A stretch of 64,000 bases of DNA from Photobacterium frigidiphilum. GTDB taxonomy: Bacteria; Pseudomonadota; Gammaproteobacteria; Enterobacterales; Vibrionaceae. The number at the start of each line of letters is the position of its first letter. Positions within the stretch are counted from its first letter, which is position 1. The stretch spans positions 124,001-188,000 of the forward strand of contig NZ_PYMJ01000005.1 of assembly GCF_003025615.1 (NCBI RefSeq). The letters run 5' to 3'. A program made the position numbers and the translations under genes. Positions 30,958 to 40,546 of this stretch are shown here, in pieces. The notes under the pieces are model-generated. The model had not been told where the DNA came from. It saw nothing but the letters and a program-made list of their open reading frames with translations, and did no database searches.

Positions 30958-31382
30958 TAACTGTCCCTCATAATTGATGAATTCTTATAAACATTGCCTT
31001 AAGCATCTGAAATAAAGATAGATGTTTAAGGCAATAGGTATAGATTGATTGTAATTTTACTACAGTTTACCCGATAAACGGTAGGTTGAGATCAAAGTAT
31101 ACGGTCAATGGATTGTTATGTTACTAACAAAATATATGTATTTATTGCTCTGAGTGTAAGCCCTTGGTCACAGTTTTTTTCTATTTCATTGATTGGTGAG
31201 AGCTTGTTTACCTCTTATACTGTGCATGCTGCGTTCATTTAACAACGAGTGAGCCAGTGCGCGGAATTGTTGACTGTTACTGTACAAGGCAGTTGACGGA
31301 GGTATACTCAGATTCCTTTTTAAGGCGTGATTAGTCTTAATATTAGGTACATTGTGCCAATTAGGTAAATAGAGCGGAAGTC
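30958..31382. other. 425-bp intergenic region with a 16-bp hairpin
   Basis: Between the divergent gpmI and yibN genes. At 30993-31035, attgccttaagcatct pairs with agatgtttaaggcaat around an 11-base loop. It lacks a T run, so it may be a leader structure or an operator of gpmI. No small gene is visible; ATG-started frames are short and without ribosome sites. Confidence 0.55.
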
Positions 31383-31823
31383 ATGCAGCAATATATAGAG
31401 TTTGTTACGGGTAATCCTATTTTAGCCCTTGTTTGGGTTGGTTTGGTTGTCGCAATTATTGCGTCGATTGTAAAGCAAAAAACAGCGGGTTACACAACAG
31501 TGAATCCCAATGAAGCGACAATATTAGTGAATCGTGAAAACGGTGTGTTTCTTGATATTCGTACTCGTGATGAATACCGTCAGGGACATATTTCTAACGC
31601 ACTTCACACTTTACCAAGCCAAATTAAAGAACAAAACATCACTGAACTTGAAAAGTATAAAACTACCCCAATCATTGTGGTATGTAAGACAGGTCAGACA
31701 GCACAAGACAGCGCAAATTTATTGAAAAAAGCGGGTTTTGAAAACGTCAATGTCTTGAAAGATGGTCTGATTTCTTGGAATGAAGCAAAATTACCTCTTG
31801 TACGCAGTAAAAGTAAGAAGTAA
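31383..31823 (+). CDS. yibN: Rhodanese domain protein YibN
   Basis: 146 residues: one N-terminal membrane helix (ILALVWVGLVVAIIASIV, about 13-30) and a cytoplasmic rhodanese domain with the catalytic cysteine in VVCKTGQTA (near 99-107). Likely sulfur transfer or membrane-linked sulfur chemistry. In E. coli the order is yibN-grxC-secB; here grxC is missing and secB follows directly. Confidence 0.9.
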   Translation: MQQYIEFVTGNPILALVWVGLVVAIIASIVKQKTAGYTTVNPNEATILVNRENGVFLDIRTRDEYRQGHISNALHTLPSQIKEQNITELEKYKTTPIIVVCKTGQTAQDSANLLKKAGFENVNVLKDGLISWNEAKLPLVRSKSKK

Positions 31824-31858
31824 TTGTCGCCATTTCATGAGCAGCGAGAATTTATGTA

Positions 31859-31883
31859 AAGTGTGATGATTATCATCACACTT
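31859..31883. promoter_or_regulatory. Fur-box-like perfect palindrome before secB
   Basis: aagtgtgatga-tta-tcatcacactt, a perfect 11-bp inverted repeat. The core tgatgattatcatca agrees with the Fur 7-1-7 pattern at 12 of 14 positions. It could also act as a hairpin; it has no T tract and its spacing does not fit CRP. Confidence 0.45.
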
Positions 31884-31939
31884 GCGAATGTATGAATTAT
31901 CTCATGTGATGGGATAGAAAGAATAAAAGGACTAAAAAG

Positions 31940-32413
31940 ATGGCTGAAGTAGCAAATAACGAAGCACAACAAAATTTCCAGATCCAGCGTGTATTCCTTA
32001 AGGATGTTTCTTTTGAAGCGCCTAACTCACCTGATATGTTCCAGAAAGAATGGAACCCAGATGTGAAGTTGGATCTTGATACTCAAAGCCGTGAGCTGGG
32101 TGAAGGTGTTTACGAAGTTATCTTACGCCTAACAGTGACTGTGAAAAATGCAGAAGAAACAGCTTTCCTTTGTGAAGTTCAGCAAGGTGGTATCTTCACG
32201 GTTTCTGGCATGGAAGCACCACAGCTTGCACATTGCCTGGGTGCATTCAGCCCGAATATCCTATTCCCATATGCGCGTGAAACTATTTCAAGCCTAGTGG
32301 TTAAAGGTACCTTCCCACAGCTTAACCTTGCTCCTGTTAACTTTGATGCTTTGTTCATGAATTACCTACAGAACCAAGCTGAAGCAAACACTGAAAGCAC
32401 TGAAGAAGCGTAA
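31940..32413 (+). CDS. secB: Protein-export chaperone SecB
   Basis: 157 residues. Tetrameric chaperone that keeps precursor proteins unfolded and hands them to SecA. Blocks [16 protein letters not shown] and [13 protein letters not shown] near 110-122 are diagnostic; the acidic tail (ESTEEA) is typical. Aagga ribosome site, 10 bp before the ATG. gpsA follows after 16 bp. Confidence 0.97.
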   Translation: MAEVANNEAQQNFQIQRVFLKDVSFEAPNSPDMFQKEWNPDVKLDLDTQSRELGEGVYEVILRLTVTVKNAEETAFLCEVQQGGIFTVSGMEAPQLAHCLGAFSPNILFPYARETISSLVVKGTFPQLNLAPVNFDALFMNYLQNQAEANTESTEEA

Positions 32414-32429
32414 TAAGCGATAAGTCACT

Positions 32430-33446
32430 ATGAATCAAAACGTAAATAATGCGATCACAATGACAGTGTTAGGTGCCGGCTCTTATGGTACCTCGCTGGC
32501 AATTTCGTTAGCGCGTAATGGTGCAAATGTCATCCTTTGGGGACATGATGCAGAACATATTGCTCAGCTTGAAATTGACCGTGCCAATGAAGCCTTTTTG
32601 CCTGGCGTTACTTTTCCTGAGTCGCTGATTCTTTCTGCGGATTTAGAAATGGCCGTACAGGCAAGCCGTGATTTATTGGTGGTAGTACCGAGTCATGTCT
32701 TTGGTTTGGTATTAAGCGATGTGAAGCCATTTTTACGTGAAGACTCACGTATCTGTTGGGCTACGAAAGGTTTGGAACCTGAAACGGGCCGCTTATTAAA
32801 AGAAGTGGCCGTTGAAGCTGTGGGCACCGAGGTGCCTTTAGCTGTATTATCTGGTCCAACATTTGCGAAAGAGCTAGCGGCGGGTATGCCTACAGCCATT
32901 GCTGTTTCTTCTCCTGATGAGGCGTTTGTTGAAGACCTTCAAGAGAAAATTCATTGCAGTAAAACATTCCGTGTATACAGCAATAGTGATTTTATTGGTA
33001 TGCAATTGGGTGGCGCAGTGAAAAACGTGATTGCGATTGGTGCTGGTATGTCTGATGGTATCGGTTTTGGTGCCAATGCACGAACTGCATTGATTACACG
33101 TGGTCTTGCTGAAATGTGTCGTCTTGGTGCTGCATTAGGTGCTCAAAAAGAAACATTCATGGGCATGGCAGGTTTAGGTGATCTAGTACTAACATGTACA
33201 GATAACCAATCACGTAACCGTCGTTTTGGTTTAGCGTTAGGGCAGGGTAAATCGGTTGATCAGGCGCAGATAGATATCGGTCAGGTTGTCGAAGGTTACC
33301 GTAATACCAAAGAAGTCTGGGCGCTTGCTCAGCGCTATGGTGTTGAAATGCCTATTTCAGAGCAAATTTATCAGGTGTTATATCAGGGTAAAGATGCAAG
33401 AGAAGCCGCGAAAGACTTATTAGCGCGTGATAAAAAATATGAGTAG
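32430..33446 (+). CDS. gpsA: NAD(P)-dependent glycerol-3-phosphate dehydrogenase
   Basis: 338 residues. Makes sn-glycerol 3-phosphate for phospholipids from DHAP. NAD site [12 protein letters not shown] at about 13-24; [17 protein letters not shown]; catalytic Lys in [34 protein letters not shown]. Start [11 protein letters not shown] resembles E. coli. It shares an operon with secB; a terminator separates it from cysE. Confidence 0.97.
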   Translation: MNQNVNNAITMTVLGAGSYGTSLAISLARNGANVILWGHDAEHIAQLEIDRANEAFLPGVTFPESLILSADLEMAVQASRDLLVVVPSHVFGLVLSDVKPFLREDSRICWATKGLEPETGRLLKEVAVEAVGTEVPLAVLSGPTFAKELAAGMPTAIAVSSPDEAFVEDLQEKIHCSKTFRVYSNSDFIGMQLGGAVKNVIAIGAGMSDGIGFGANARTALITRGLAEMCRLGAALGAQKETFMGMAGLGDLVLTCTDNQSRNRRFGLALGQGKSVDQAQIDIGQVVEGYRNTKEVWALAQRYGVEMPISEQIYQVLYQGKDAREAAKDLLARDKKYE

Positions 33447-33513
33447 TCGATTATGGTGTTGTTAGCCTCATTTTCATGAGGGTGGCGACTAACATAGTCG
33501 AAATAGTTCTATT

Positions 33514-33553
33514 AAAAACAACGTAAGCTGAAAAGCGCACGTTGTTTTTTTTT
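33514..33553 (+). terminator. gpsA terminator
   Basis: aaacaacgt / acgttgttt arms with a 14-base loop and a run of nine T residues, 70 bp after gpsA. Confidence 0.85.
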
Positions 33554-33580
33554 CTGAGCAAGTTAAAGTTATAAGACAAT

Positions 33581-33626
33581 ATACCCAATTCTCGCTGAAA
33601 CGAGCATCTTGAGGTAACTTGGGTAT
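33581..33626. repeat. Short copy of the palindromic intergenic element
   Basis: 46 bp: atacccaa, then ttctcgctgaaacgagc and atcttgaggtaacttgggtat. The last 38 bases are the reverse complement of the left end of the 6581-6844 element with one difference; only 8 bases of the opposite arm remain. Lies between gpsA and cysE. Confidence 0.75.
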
Positions 33627-33659
33627 AGCCATTACTAACATAGATAAACCGAGGGTGAT

Positions 33660-34481
33660 GTGAGGGAATGCCAACAGAACGAGGTCTGGCAAGCAATCAA
33701 GCTAGAAGCGAGAGCGCAGTCAGAACAAGAGCCTATGTTAGCCAGTTTTTATCATGCGACGATTATCAAGCATGACAACTTAGCCGCCGCGCTGAGTTAT
33801 ATTTTGGCTAATAAATTGGCGACACCATCGATGCCTGCAATGGCTGTACGTGAAGTGGTTGAAGAAGCCTTTGCGGCCGATTGTATGATCACTGAGTCTG
33901 CTGCTTGTGATATTAAAGCGGTTGTTGAGCGCGATCCTGCGGTAGAAATGTACTCTATCCCTCTGTTGTATCTAAAAGGTTATCATGCTTTACAAGGCTA
34001 TCGCGTTGCGAACTGGCTATGGAAGCAAAAACGCGTTGCATTAGCGGTATACCTGCAGAATCAAATTTCAGTAACATGCCAAGTTGATGTCCATCCTGCT
34101 GCGGTTATTGGGCAAGGTATTATGTTTGACCATGCAACAGGTATAGTTATCGGTGAAACGGCCGTGATTGAAAATGATGTCTCTATTTTACAAGATGTTA
34201 CCTTAGGTGGTACTGGTAAAGTTGGCGGCGATCGTCACCCTAAAATTCGAGAGGGTGTGATGATAGGAGCGGGTGCGAAAGTTCTGGGTAATATTGAAGT
34301 CGGTGTGGGGGCGAAAATTGGCTCTTGCTCGGTGGTATTAAATCCCGTTCCCCCTCATACCACAGTGGCTGGTGTGCCCGCTAAAGTGGTGGGTCGTCCT
34401 AGTAGCGATATGCCTGCTATGGATATGGATCAGCAATTTAACGGGAGTACGCAAACCTTTATTGCTGGTGATGGCATTTAA
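33660..34481 (+). CDS. cysE: Serine O-acetyltransferase
   Basis: 273 residues from a GTG start. First step of cysteine synthesis from serine and acetyl-CoA. N-terminal SATase domain (EPMLASFYHATIIKHDNL at about 23-40), then a left-handed beta helix of hexapeptide repeats with DVHPAAVIGQGIMFDHATG and LGGTGKVGGDRHPKI. The C-terminal tail ending FIAGDGI resembles the segment that binds CysK in other bacteria. An intervening terminator and repeat suggest its own promoter. Confidence 0.96.
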   Translation: MRECQQNEVWQAIKLEARAQSEQEPMLASFYHATIIKHDNLAAALSYILANKLATPSMPAMAVREVVEEAFAADCMITESAACDIKAVVERDPAVEMYSIPLLYLKGYHALQGYRVANWLWKQKRVALAVYLQNQISVTCQVDVHPAAVIGQGIMFDHATGIVIGETAVIENDVSILQDVTLGGTGKVGGDRHPKIREGVMIGAGAKVLGNIEVGVGAKIGSCSVVLNPVPPHTTVAGVPAKVVGRPSSDMPAMDMDQQFNGSTQTFIAGDGI

Positions 34482-34510
34482 CACCAACACTACTCTGCCG
34501 TAGTGTATAC

Positions 34511-34545
34511 AAAAACGAGAAGCGATTATTTGCTTCTCGTTTTAT
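34511..34545. terminator. Terminator between cysE and trmL
   Basis: aaaaacgagaagc / gcttctcgtttt with an 8-base loop; usable in both directions by the convergent genes. Confidence 0.88.
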
Positions 34546-34579
34546 ATGCTTAACCTTATTGTCTGGTGAGATAATGAGG

Positions 34580-35044
34580 CTAGATTGATCCTTTAAAGCC
34601 GAGTTGACGCCATGCTTCATAACCAATAATGGCTGCAGCATTCGATAAGTTCAGGCTGCGGCTGTCTGGGTGCATCGGTATACGTAAGCGTTGTTCTAAT
34701 GGCAAACTTTCAATAAAGTCAGCTGGTAATCCTCGAGTTTCAGGACCAAAAATGAGTACATCACCTTCCGCAAATTGCGCATTAGTATGGTAGTTCGTTG
34801 TCTTGGTCGTACAGGCAAATAAGCGACGTCCAGCCATTGCCTCTTTAAAGGCCGCGAAGTCTTTATGGCGGTATACGTGAGCCAAATCGTGATAATCCAA
34901 CCCTGCTCGACGCAGTTTCTTCTCTTCTAAATCAAACCCTAGTGGTTCTATAAGGTGCAGATTGGCGCCGCAGTTGGCACATAAACGGATTATATTGCCC
35001 GTGTTAGGGGCGATTTCAGGTTCGTAAAGGGCAATATCAAACAT
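34580..35044 (-). CDS. trmL: tRNA (cytidine/uridine(34)-2'-O)-methyltransferase
   Basis: 154 residues, SPOUT methyltransferase. Methylates the ribose of the wobble base of tRNA-Leu. [22 protein letters not shown] at the start (split motif [11 protein letters not shown]), then [11 protein letters not shown] near 95-105 and [11 protein letters not shown] near 128-138 forming the SAM trefoil knot. It follows cysE convergently, as in E. coli. Confidence 0.95.
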   Translation of the reverse strand: MFDIALYEPEIAPNTGNIIRLCANCGANLHLIEPLGFDLEEKKLRRAGLDYHDLAHVYRHKDFAAFKEAMAGRRLFACTTKTTNYHTNAQFAEGDVLIFGPETRGLPADFIESLPLEQRLRIPMHPDSRSLNLSNAAAIIGYEAWRQLGFKGSI

Positions 35045-35130
35045 AGGTTTAGAAAATACATTACAGAAAGGTGGCGGTTATTGTGACAAGCACACCTTCA
35101 ACAAGCAAATGCTTATACCATTCCTTTTAC

Positions 35131-36498
35131 TTAATAAGACTGACTTAACGGTATTTGAATAGTGATCCTAAGACCACCAATGGGGCTCTTGCTCGCATGA
35201 ATTTCCCCACTATGTTGGCGAATCGCACTTTCTGTAATCGCAAGCCCTAAACCTGTACCACCACTGCTGCGATCTCTTGCGGTTGATACTCGGTAAAATG
35301 GACGAAAGATATCGTCGAGTTCATCATCAGGAACGCCTTCACCGTTATCATCAATCACAATAGTGAGCTGCTTTTCTTTAACTGAAAAATGCAGTGTTAT
35401 TGTATTGTTACCATATTTGATAGCATTGCGGATCACGTTTTCTAATGCGCTGATGAGTAAATTAGGATTACCGTTAATTGACCATTCTTTTAGCTCATTA
35501 TAGGTTAATGACTTATTATTTTGCTCGGCTTCAAAACGGGCATCTTCTAGCATTTCATACCAAAGACTGTGTGCATCAGAGTTTTCTAGTTGCTCGTGAC
35601 TATTGACTTGCATGCGTGATAATTCCAACAGCTCGCTAATCATTTTTTCTAATCGCTCAGCTTCGGTATCAATTCGTGTTAGTTCTTTACTCTCACCTTG
35701 CTTACGTTTTGCTAGTGCATTTGCCATGCGTAAACGGGTTAGAGGGGAACGTAACTCATGTGATATGTCTGATAATAAGCGTTGCTGGCCGCTAATCATT
35801 TGATTGATTGCCAACACCATTTGATTGAAGCTGGCACCGGCTTGTTTAAATTCACGAGGGCCGGTTTCAAGTTTAGGGTCGGCTTCAAAATGCCCTGTCG
35901 CGACTCGCTCTGCTGCTCGTTGTAGTCGACGAGCCGGTAAGCTAACGACCCAAGCTAACCATAAAAGAAAAGGGGTACTGACTAACATAGTAACAAGAAA
36001 TAGTTGGAAGGGCTTATCGAGTATTTTAATGAAGAAAGGGGGCGTTTCACGCCATATTCGCCCGATATACATCAACGTAGTTTGCTGTTGATCGGTGACT
36101 TTTAATGGCCCAGCCATCATCCAGCGACCATAAAGTTTCTGCCTTGGATTTTGTGGATCATCGGCAACCGTAATAAAATTGCGTAACGCCTTATTTCGTC
36201 CGTGAGGGGAAATAATTTCACCGTCTTCAGTGGTAAAGTACAGCTGGATACCTTTATGATTATCCCGATCGGTATAGCGTTTAAGTTTTTGTTTTAACGA
36301 TCCTCGCTCGTTACTGATACGTTCTGAAATATCTTGAGCAGAATCTTGCAGGCGTTTTAAATGTTGTACTGGAATCGTATGTTGCGCCCGCGGATCAAGG
36401 TTAGGAAGCAGTACGAGAGTGACTACCACTACGAGCAGCGTTAGCCAAAAAATCGCAAAAATTCTGCCATATAAACTAGAAAACCGTGGGAATCGCAT
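35131..36498 (-). CDS. cpxA: Envelope-stress sensor kinase CpxA
   Basis: 455 residues. Two membrane helices (GRIFAIFWLTLLVVVVTLVL near 11-30 and FQLFLVTMLVSTPFLLWLA near 163-181) around a periplasmic sensor, then HAMP, the phospho-histidine in LLSDISHELRSPLTRL and a GHKL domain (NVIRNAIKYG; DDNGEGVPD; GGTGLGLAI). Overlaps cpxR by 1 base. Controls envelope protein quality. Confidence 0.95.
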   Translation of the reverse strand: MRFPRFSSLYGRIFAIFWLTLLVVVVTLVLLPNLDPRAQHTIPVQHLKRLQDSAQDISERISNERGSLKQKLKRYTDRDNHKGIQLYFTTEDGEIISPHGRNKALRNFITVADDPQNPRQKLYGRWMMAGPLKVTDQQQTTLMYIGRIWRETPPFFIKILDKPFQLFLVTMLVSTPFLLWLAWVVSLPARRLQRAAERVATGHFEADPKLETGPREFKQAGASFNQMVLAINQMISGQQRLLSDISHELRSPLTRLRMANALAKRKQGESKELTRIDTEAERLEKMISELLELSRMQVNSHEQLENSDAHSLWYEMLEDARFEAEQNNKSLTYNELKEWSINGNPNLLISALENVIRNAIKYGNNTITLHFSVKEKQLTIVIDDNGEGVPDDELDDIFRPFYRVSTARDRSSGGTGLGLAITESAIRQHSGEIHASKSPIGGLRITIQIPLSQSY

Positions 36499-37193
36499 TA
36501 TAGTTCCTCAACCAATAAGTAGCCTTTGCCGCGTAGGGTTTTGATGCGTGGTTTACCGTCTACGCGTTCTGGTAATTTCTTTCGTAAATTAGATACGTGC
36601 ATATCAATAGCGCGATCAAATTGAGCCAGACGTTTACCTAACACTTCCATACTGAGTTCATTTTTCGCAATAATTTTACCGGGATGCTGAATCAGGTAAC
36701 TTAATAACGCGAGCTCAGTGCCTGTCATCTCGATAGACTCACCAAGGCAAAAGACTTCTTGGCGGCCTGGGTAAATATCGATGTCTTGATAAGACAGGCA
36801 TTCCGGCTCGTTAGTGCGCAGGTTATTTTCTGTTAGTTGAGTTCGGCGTAAAATGGCGCGTATGCGAGCGAGCAGTTCCCGATCACTGAATGGTTTGGGT
36901 AAGTAGTCATCGGCACCCAGCTCTAAACCAATTACTCTGTCAATTTCCTCACCTTTTGCCGTTAGCATCAATACTGGCGTGGCAAAGCTCTCTCTTAGTT
37001 TTCGTAACATCTGAGTGCCGTTCATTTTTGGCATCATGACATCAAGTAAAATCAAGTCGATACTGGCATCTATTTTTTCTAAGCCTTCAATGCCATTGTT
37101 TGCCTCGACAATATCAAAGCCTTCCATCTCTAAGATATCGGTTAATAAAGAGGTCAGTTCGATGTCGTCATCAACTAAAAGAATCTTTGCCAT
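36498..37193 (-). CDS. cpxR: Response regulator CpxR
   Basis: 231 residues, OmpR/PhoB class. Receiver domain with acidic pocket VDDDIE at 7-12, the phosphorylated Asp in LILLDVMMPKMNG near 50-58, and a C-terminal winged helix with NELSMEVLGKRLAQFDRAID and RGKGYL. Divergent from cpxP with a perfect CpxR box in between; E. coli CpxR controls both. Confidence 0.95.
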   Translation of the reverse strand: MAKILLVDDDIELTSLLTDILEMEGFDIVEANNGIEGLEKIDASIDLILLDVMMPKMNGTQMLRKLRESFATPVLMLTAKGEEIDRVIGLELGADDYLPKPFSDRELLARIRAILRRTQLTENNLRTNEPECLSYQDIDIYPGRQEVFCLGESIEMTGTELALLSYLIQHPGKIIAKNELSMEVLGKRLAQFDRAIDMHVSNLRKKLPERVDGKPRIKTLRGKGYLLVEEL

Positions 37194-37304
37194 AATTAAA
37201 GCCTTAAATAGATGCCGTTATATGACGGCGATATGTGCATCATAAGTTCGATATAGATAAGTATCTCTAATCTACTTCATAGAGCCAAGTTTATATGTGC
37301 ATGC

Positions 37305-37319
37305 TTTACGCAGTTTTAC
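37305..37319 (-). promoter_or_regulatory. CpxR box between cpxR and cpxP
   Basis: On the minus strand gtaaa-actgc-gtaaa, an exact match to the GTAAA-N5-GTAAA consensus. It lies 112 bp upstream of cpxR and 77 bp upstream of cpxP. Confidence 0.8.
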
Positions 37320-37395
37320 GTTCAATAGACAGCGCTTTACCTTGCGCAGAGTAAGATTACTCCATACACCAACAACGGATACTTGGAGAAACAAC

Positions 37396-37878
37396 ATGAC
37401 CTCATTTAAGAAAGCATTAGTAATCGCAATTGCACTTCCTATGGCTCTTGGCTCGGCGTCGGCACTTGCATTCGGCGGTGGCAATCATCACGGTGGAAAG
37501 GGTGGTTGTGGTATGCAAGATGGTCGTAAAGTGTTTAGTCAATTAGATCTGACTGATGCGCAAAAAGAACAAATGAAATCAATGCGTGAAATGAATCGTG
37601 ATGAAATGAAAAGTAAGCGCCTTGAAAAGTACACAGAAATGAGAGCAAACCACGATAAGATGCAAGAATTAGTGCTTGCTAGCGATTTTGATGAAAATGC
37701 AGTGCGTGATTTAGCCCAGCAGATGTCAACGGCTCAAGTTGAAAGACGTGTGGTAATGCTTGAAAAGCGTCATGAAATGCTTAATATCTTAACGCCAGAG
37801 CAGAAGACGCAATACCAAACTCTTCAGGCTGAGCGTGCTGAGAAATGCCAAGCACGTATGGCTGATCGTCAAAAATAA
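37396..37878 (+). CDS. cpxP: CpxP/Spy family periplasmic protein
   Basis: 160 residues from the ATG at 37396, chosen for its gaga-type ribosome site and because the signal peptide (KKALVIAIALPMALGSASALA) follows it. The mature part is mostly helical with two LTxxQ-like motifs, LTDAQKEQ near 51 and LTPEQKTQ near 134. It would restrain CpxA and act as chaperone; the divergent CpxR box gives autoregulation. It carries a single cysteine plus histidines (GGGNHHGGKGGCG) near the N-terminus, a possible metal site. Confidence 0.88.
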   Translation: MTSFKKALVIAIALPMALGSASALAFGGGNHHGGKGGCGMQDGRKVFSQLDLTDAQKEQMKSMREMNRDEMKSKRLEKYTEMRANHDKMQELVLASDFDENAVRDLAQQMSTAQVERRVVMLEKRHEMLNILTPEQKTQYQTLQAERAEKCQARMADRQK

Positions 37879-38262
37879 ATGTTCCCCCTGTTATTCATCG
37901 AAGCCGTAACTTAGTTTGCGGCTTTTTGTTATCTGATATTTGGGTTTTATTCTGGCTAATTATGCAGTTTTGTTAGAGTAAATTGTCATGAACCGTCTTT
38001 TTTGTTATTAATTTTCGTCACAAAACAGCTATACTGCGGGGTATTAGATGTTGAATTAACGACACCTGAACGCATGAGTCAGAAGTGATCGTGATATGAA
38101 TCAACAAAAAATTTTATCAAAATTGTAATACTCCTACATATGTAGGAAAGTTACAGTTTATACGAGCATAAGTTGGACAGCTCCACTTATGGTACCGAGA
38201 GGGGGAACCTCGGTAACTCGTTCCGGATTTGAATTTTCAATTCCCAAAGTCAGAGGGTAACC
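37879..38262 (+). promoter_or_regulatory. cpxP terminator and structured pfkA leader region
   Basis: Holds a terminator at 37901-37928 (aagccg / cggctt plus T run). Further on, gctatactgc near 38030 could be a -10 for pfkA. The later leader has an inverted repeat ctccta/taggag-type pair around 38133, then aagttgga / tccactt and a hairpin with arms ggtaccgag and cctcggtaa whose loop contains GGGGGA. fieF, often found here, is absent. Confidence 0.5.
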
Positions 38263-39225
38263 ATGATTAAGAAGATTGGTGTTTTGACCAGTGGTGGTGA
38301 CGCACCTGGTATGAATGCAGCGGTTCGCGGTGTTGTACGTGCCGCGTTATCAGACGGTCTAGAAGTTTACGGTATATATGACGGCTACCAAGGCCTTCAT
38401 CAGAACCGTATCGAAAAACTAAGTCGCACAAGTGTATCAGACGTGATTAACAGGGGCGGTACGTTCCTTGGTTCTGCACGTTTTCCTGAGTTCAAAGACG
38501 AAAAGGTTCGTGCTCAGGCGATTCAAAACTTGAAGATGCACGGTATCGATGCACTTGTTGTTATCGGTGGTGACGGTTCATACATGGGTGCTAAGAAGCT
38601 AACTGAGATGGGCTACCCATGTATCGGTATTCCAGGCACGATTGATAATGATGTAGCTGGTACTGATTACACGATTGGTTACCTTACTGCTTTAAATACG
38701 GTTATTGATGCGATTGACCGTCTTCGTGATACGTCTTCTTCTCACCAGCGTATTTCTATCGTTGAAGTGATGGGCCGCCATTGTGGTGATCTTACTTTAA
38801 TGTCAGCAATTGCAGGTGGTTGTGAGTACATCATTACGCCAGAAACTGGTCTTCATAAAGAAGAGCTGATCGCAAAAATTAAAGAAGGTATCTACAAAGG
38901 CAAAAAGCACGCGATTGTGGCGCTTACAGAGCTGATGACAGATGCGAATGAACTAGCAAAATACATCGAAGATGAAACCGGCCGTGAAACACGTGCGACT
39001 GTGCTGGGTCATATTCAACGAGGTGGTCAGCCGACGGCATTTGACCGTATTCTTGCATCACGTATGGGCGCTTACGCGGTTGAGTTGCTTGTACAAGGTG
39101 AAGGCGGTCGTTGTGTTGGTGTTCAGAATGAGAAGATGGTTCACCACGATATCATTGACGCCATTGAGAACATGAAGCGCCCTGTTCGTAAAGATCTTTA
39201 CGATCTAGCAGACAAATTGTTCTAA
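38263..39225 (+). CDS. pfkA: 6-phosphofructokinase
   Basis: 320 residues as in E. coli PfkA. Glycolytic ATP-dependent kinase. ATP and Mg motifs [11 protein letters not shown] (9-19) and GGDGSYMGA, catalytic [17 protein letters not shown], and the signature [17 protein letters not shown] near 243-259. RBS agaggg. Terminator follows. Confidence 0.97.
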   Translation: MIKKIGVLTSGGDAPGMNAAVRGVVRAALSDGLEVYGIYDGYQGLHQNRIEKLSRTSVSDVINRGGTFLGSARFPEFKDEKVRAQAIQNLKMHGIDALVVIGGDGSYMGAKKLTEMGYPCIGIPGTIDNDVAGTDYTIGYLTALNTVIDAIDRLRDTSSSHQRISIVEVMGRHCGDLTLMSAIAGGCEYIITPETGLHKEELIAKIKEGIYKGKKHAIVALTELMTDANELAKYIEDETGRETRATVLGHIQRGGQPTAFDRILASRMGAYAVELLVQGEGGRCVGVQNEKMVHHDIIDAIENMKRPVRKDLYDLADKLF

Positions 39226-39267
39226 ATCGACATGTATTGTTTTAAACAGTAACTATGTTGTTGTAAT

Positions 39268-39297
39268 AAAAGCCGACCATCGTGTCGGTTTTTTTAT
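39268..39297 (+). terminator. pfkA terminator
   Basis: aagccgac / gtcggttt arms and a run of seven T residues, 43 bp after pfkA. Confidence 0.88.
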
Positions 39298-39374
39298 ATC
39301 TGTTATTTAGCGGGGATAACGAAAGCACTGAGTGGAATGGCTGGAGAATTGAACGTTAATATCGACATAGAAAC

Positions 39375-39403
39375 AAAAAAGGCCAACCGAAGTTGACCTT
39401 TTC
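39375..39403 (-). terminator. tpiA terminator
   Basis: On the minus strand aaaggtcaac / gttggccttttt, 24 bp after the tpiA stop. Confidence 0.85.
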
Positions 39404-39426
39404 TCACGTTATTCTAAAAATAGAAA

Positions 39427-40197
39427 TTACGCTTTTGCTTCAGCTGCTGCTTTAGCGATAGCGGCAAAGCTTTTCGCGTCAAGTGCTGCGCCGCCAACTA
39501 GAGCACCATCGATGTCTGGTTGTGCGAAGTATGCTGCTGCGTTTTCTGGCTTAACAGAACCGCCGTATTGAATAACAACATTCTTAGCAACTTCTTCAGA
39601 TTTCTCAGCAATGTGAGCACGGATTTGAGCGTGGATGCGTTGTGCATCTTCTGCTGTAGCTGCTTTACCAGTACCGATAGCCCAGATTGGTTCGTAAGCG
39701 ATGATAGCGCCTTCAAGAGCTTCAACACCTTGAGTATTGATAACAGCGTCAAGTTGACGAGCACAAACTGTCATTGTTTCGCCAGCTTCGTTTTGCGCGT
39801 CAGATTCACCGATACAAAGAACAGGTGTTAGGCCGTTTTCTTTTAGGAATGCGAATTTCTTAGCAACAAACTCGTCTGATTCGTTGTGGTATTCACGACG
39901 CTCAGAGTGACCGATGATGATGTGAGATGCGCCGAACTCTTTAAGCATTGCTGGAGACATGTCGCCAGTGAATGCACCGCTGTTGTTTAGGTCAGAGTTT
40001 TGAGCACCTAGGATGATCGCGCTGCCAGCTTCAGTAAGCGTATGCTCTGCAAGATCGATGAAAAGTGCTGGTGGAGCAACTGCTACGTCAACGCCTGTTA
40101 CGCCTTCAAGTTCAGCGTTAAGACCGTTTAGTAGATTAACAACCATTTCTTTGCTGCCGTTTAGTTTCCAGTTACCCATAACTACAGGATGACGCAT
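39427..40197 (-). CDS. tpiA: Triose-phosphate isomerase
   Basis: 256 residues from [14 protein letters not shown] (start at 40197, the family start, with ggag upstream); a start 18 bp earlier lacks support. TIM barrel: Asn/Lys in GNWKLNG, His in [13 protein letters not shown] near 93-105, catalytic Glu in [11 protein letters not shown] near 165-175, phosphate loop YGGSVKPEN. Confidence 0.97.
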   Translation of the reverse strand: MRHPVVMGNWKLNGSKEMVVNLLNGLNAELEGVTGVDVAVAPPALFIDLAEHTLTEAGSAIILGAQNSDLNNSGAFTGDMSPAMLKEFGASHIIIGHSERREYHNESDEFVAKKFAFLKENGLTPVLCIGESDAQNEAGETMTVCARQLDAVINTQGVEALEGAIIAYEPIWAIGTGKAATAEDAQRIHAQIRAHIAEKSEEVAKNVVIQYGGSVKPENAAAYFAQPDIDGALVGGAALDAKSFAAIAKAAAEAKA

Positions 40198-40546
40198 AGT
40201 TTTTCTCCAAATCATTGATGTAAATTAACTAAAGTAATTGAGTAAAAATATAACAGTGTAAGGTGATATTTTTACTGTCTAAAATCATTAATGAGCTCGT
40301 TGTACCTTTTTCAGGGGGAAAAGTGAACTCTAAAACGGAATTATTTCTGAATAAATCCAAATCGATTTGTGATCGGTTCGTAATTGTTAGTGAATTGATG
40401 AAATTAGCATTTGTATGTGCCTAATCGATTACGACTTAAAAAGAGAGTGATCTTTGGTTGAATTTTCAGCCAATAGTTTAGCCTCTTGCGATGAGATCGG
40501 GTAAATTATGAGCTGAAATTAAAGGTCATATCATGGAGGAGTCGTT
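40198..40546. other. 349-bp divergent intergenic region, tpiA / CHMI gene
   Basis: AT-rich; should hold the tpiA promoter and that of the isomerase gene. I see no RNA gene, repeat or clear operator. The ggagg ribosome site of the isomerase gene is at its right edge. Confidence 0.5.

Noticed and set aside
31859-31883. CRP site at the yibN-secB palindrome
   Set aside because: CRP needs TGTGA-N6-TCACA; here the spacing is nine bases.
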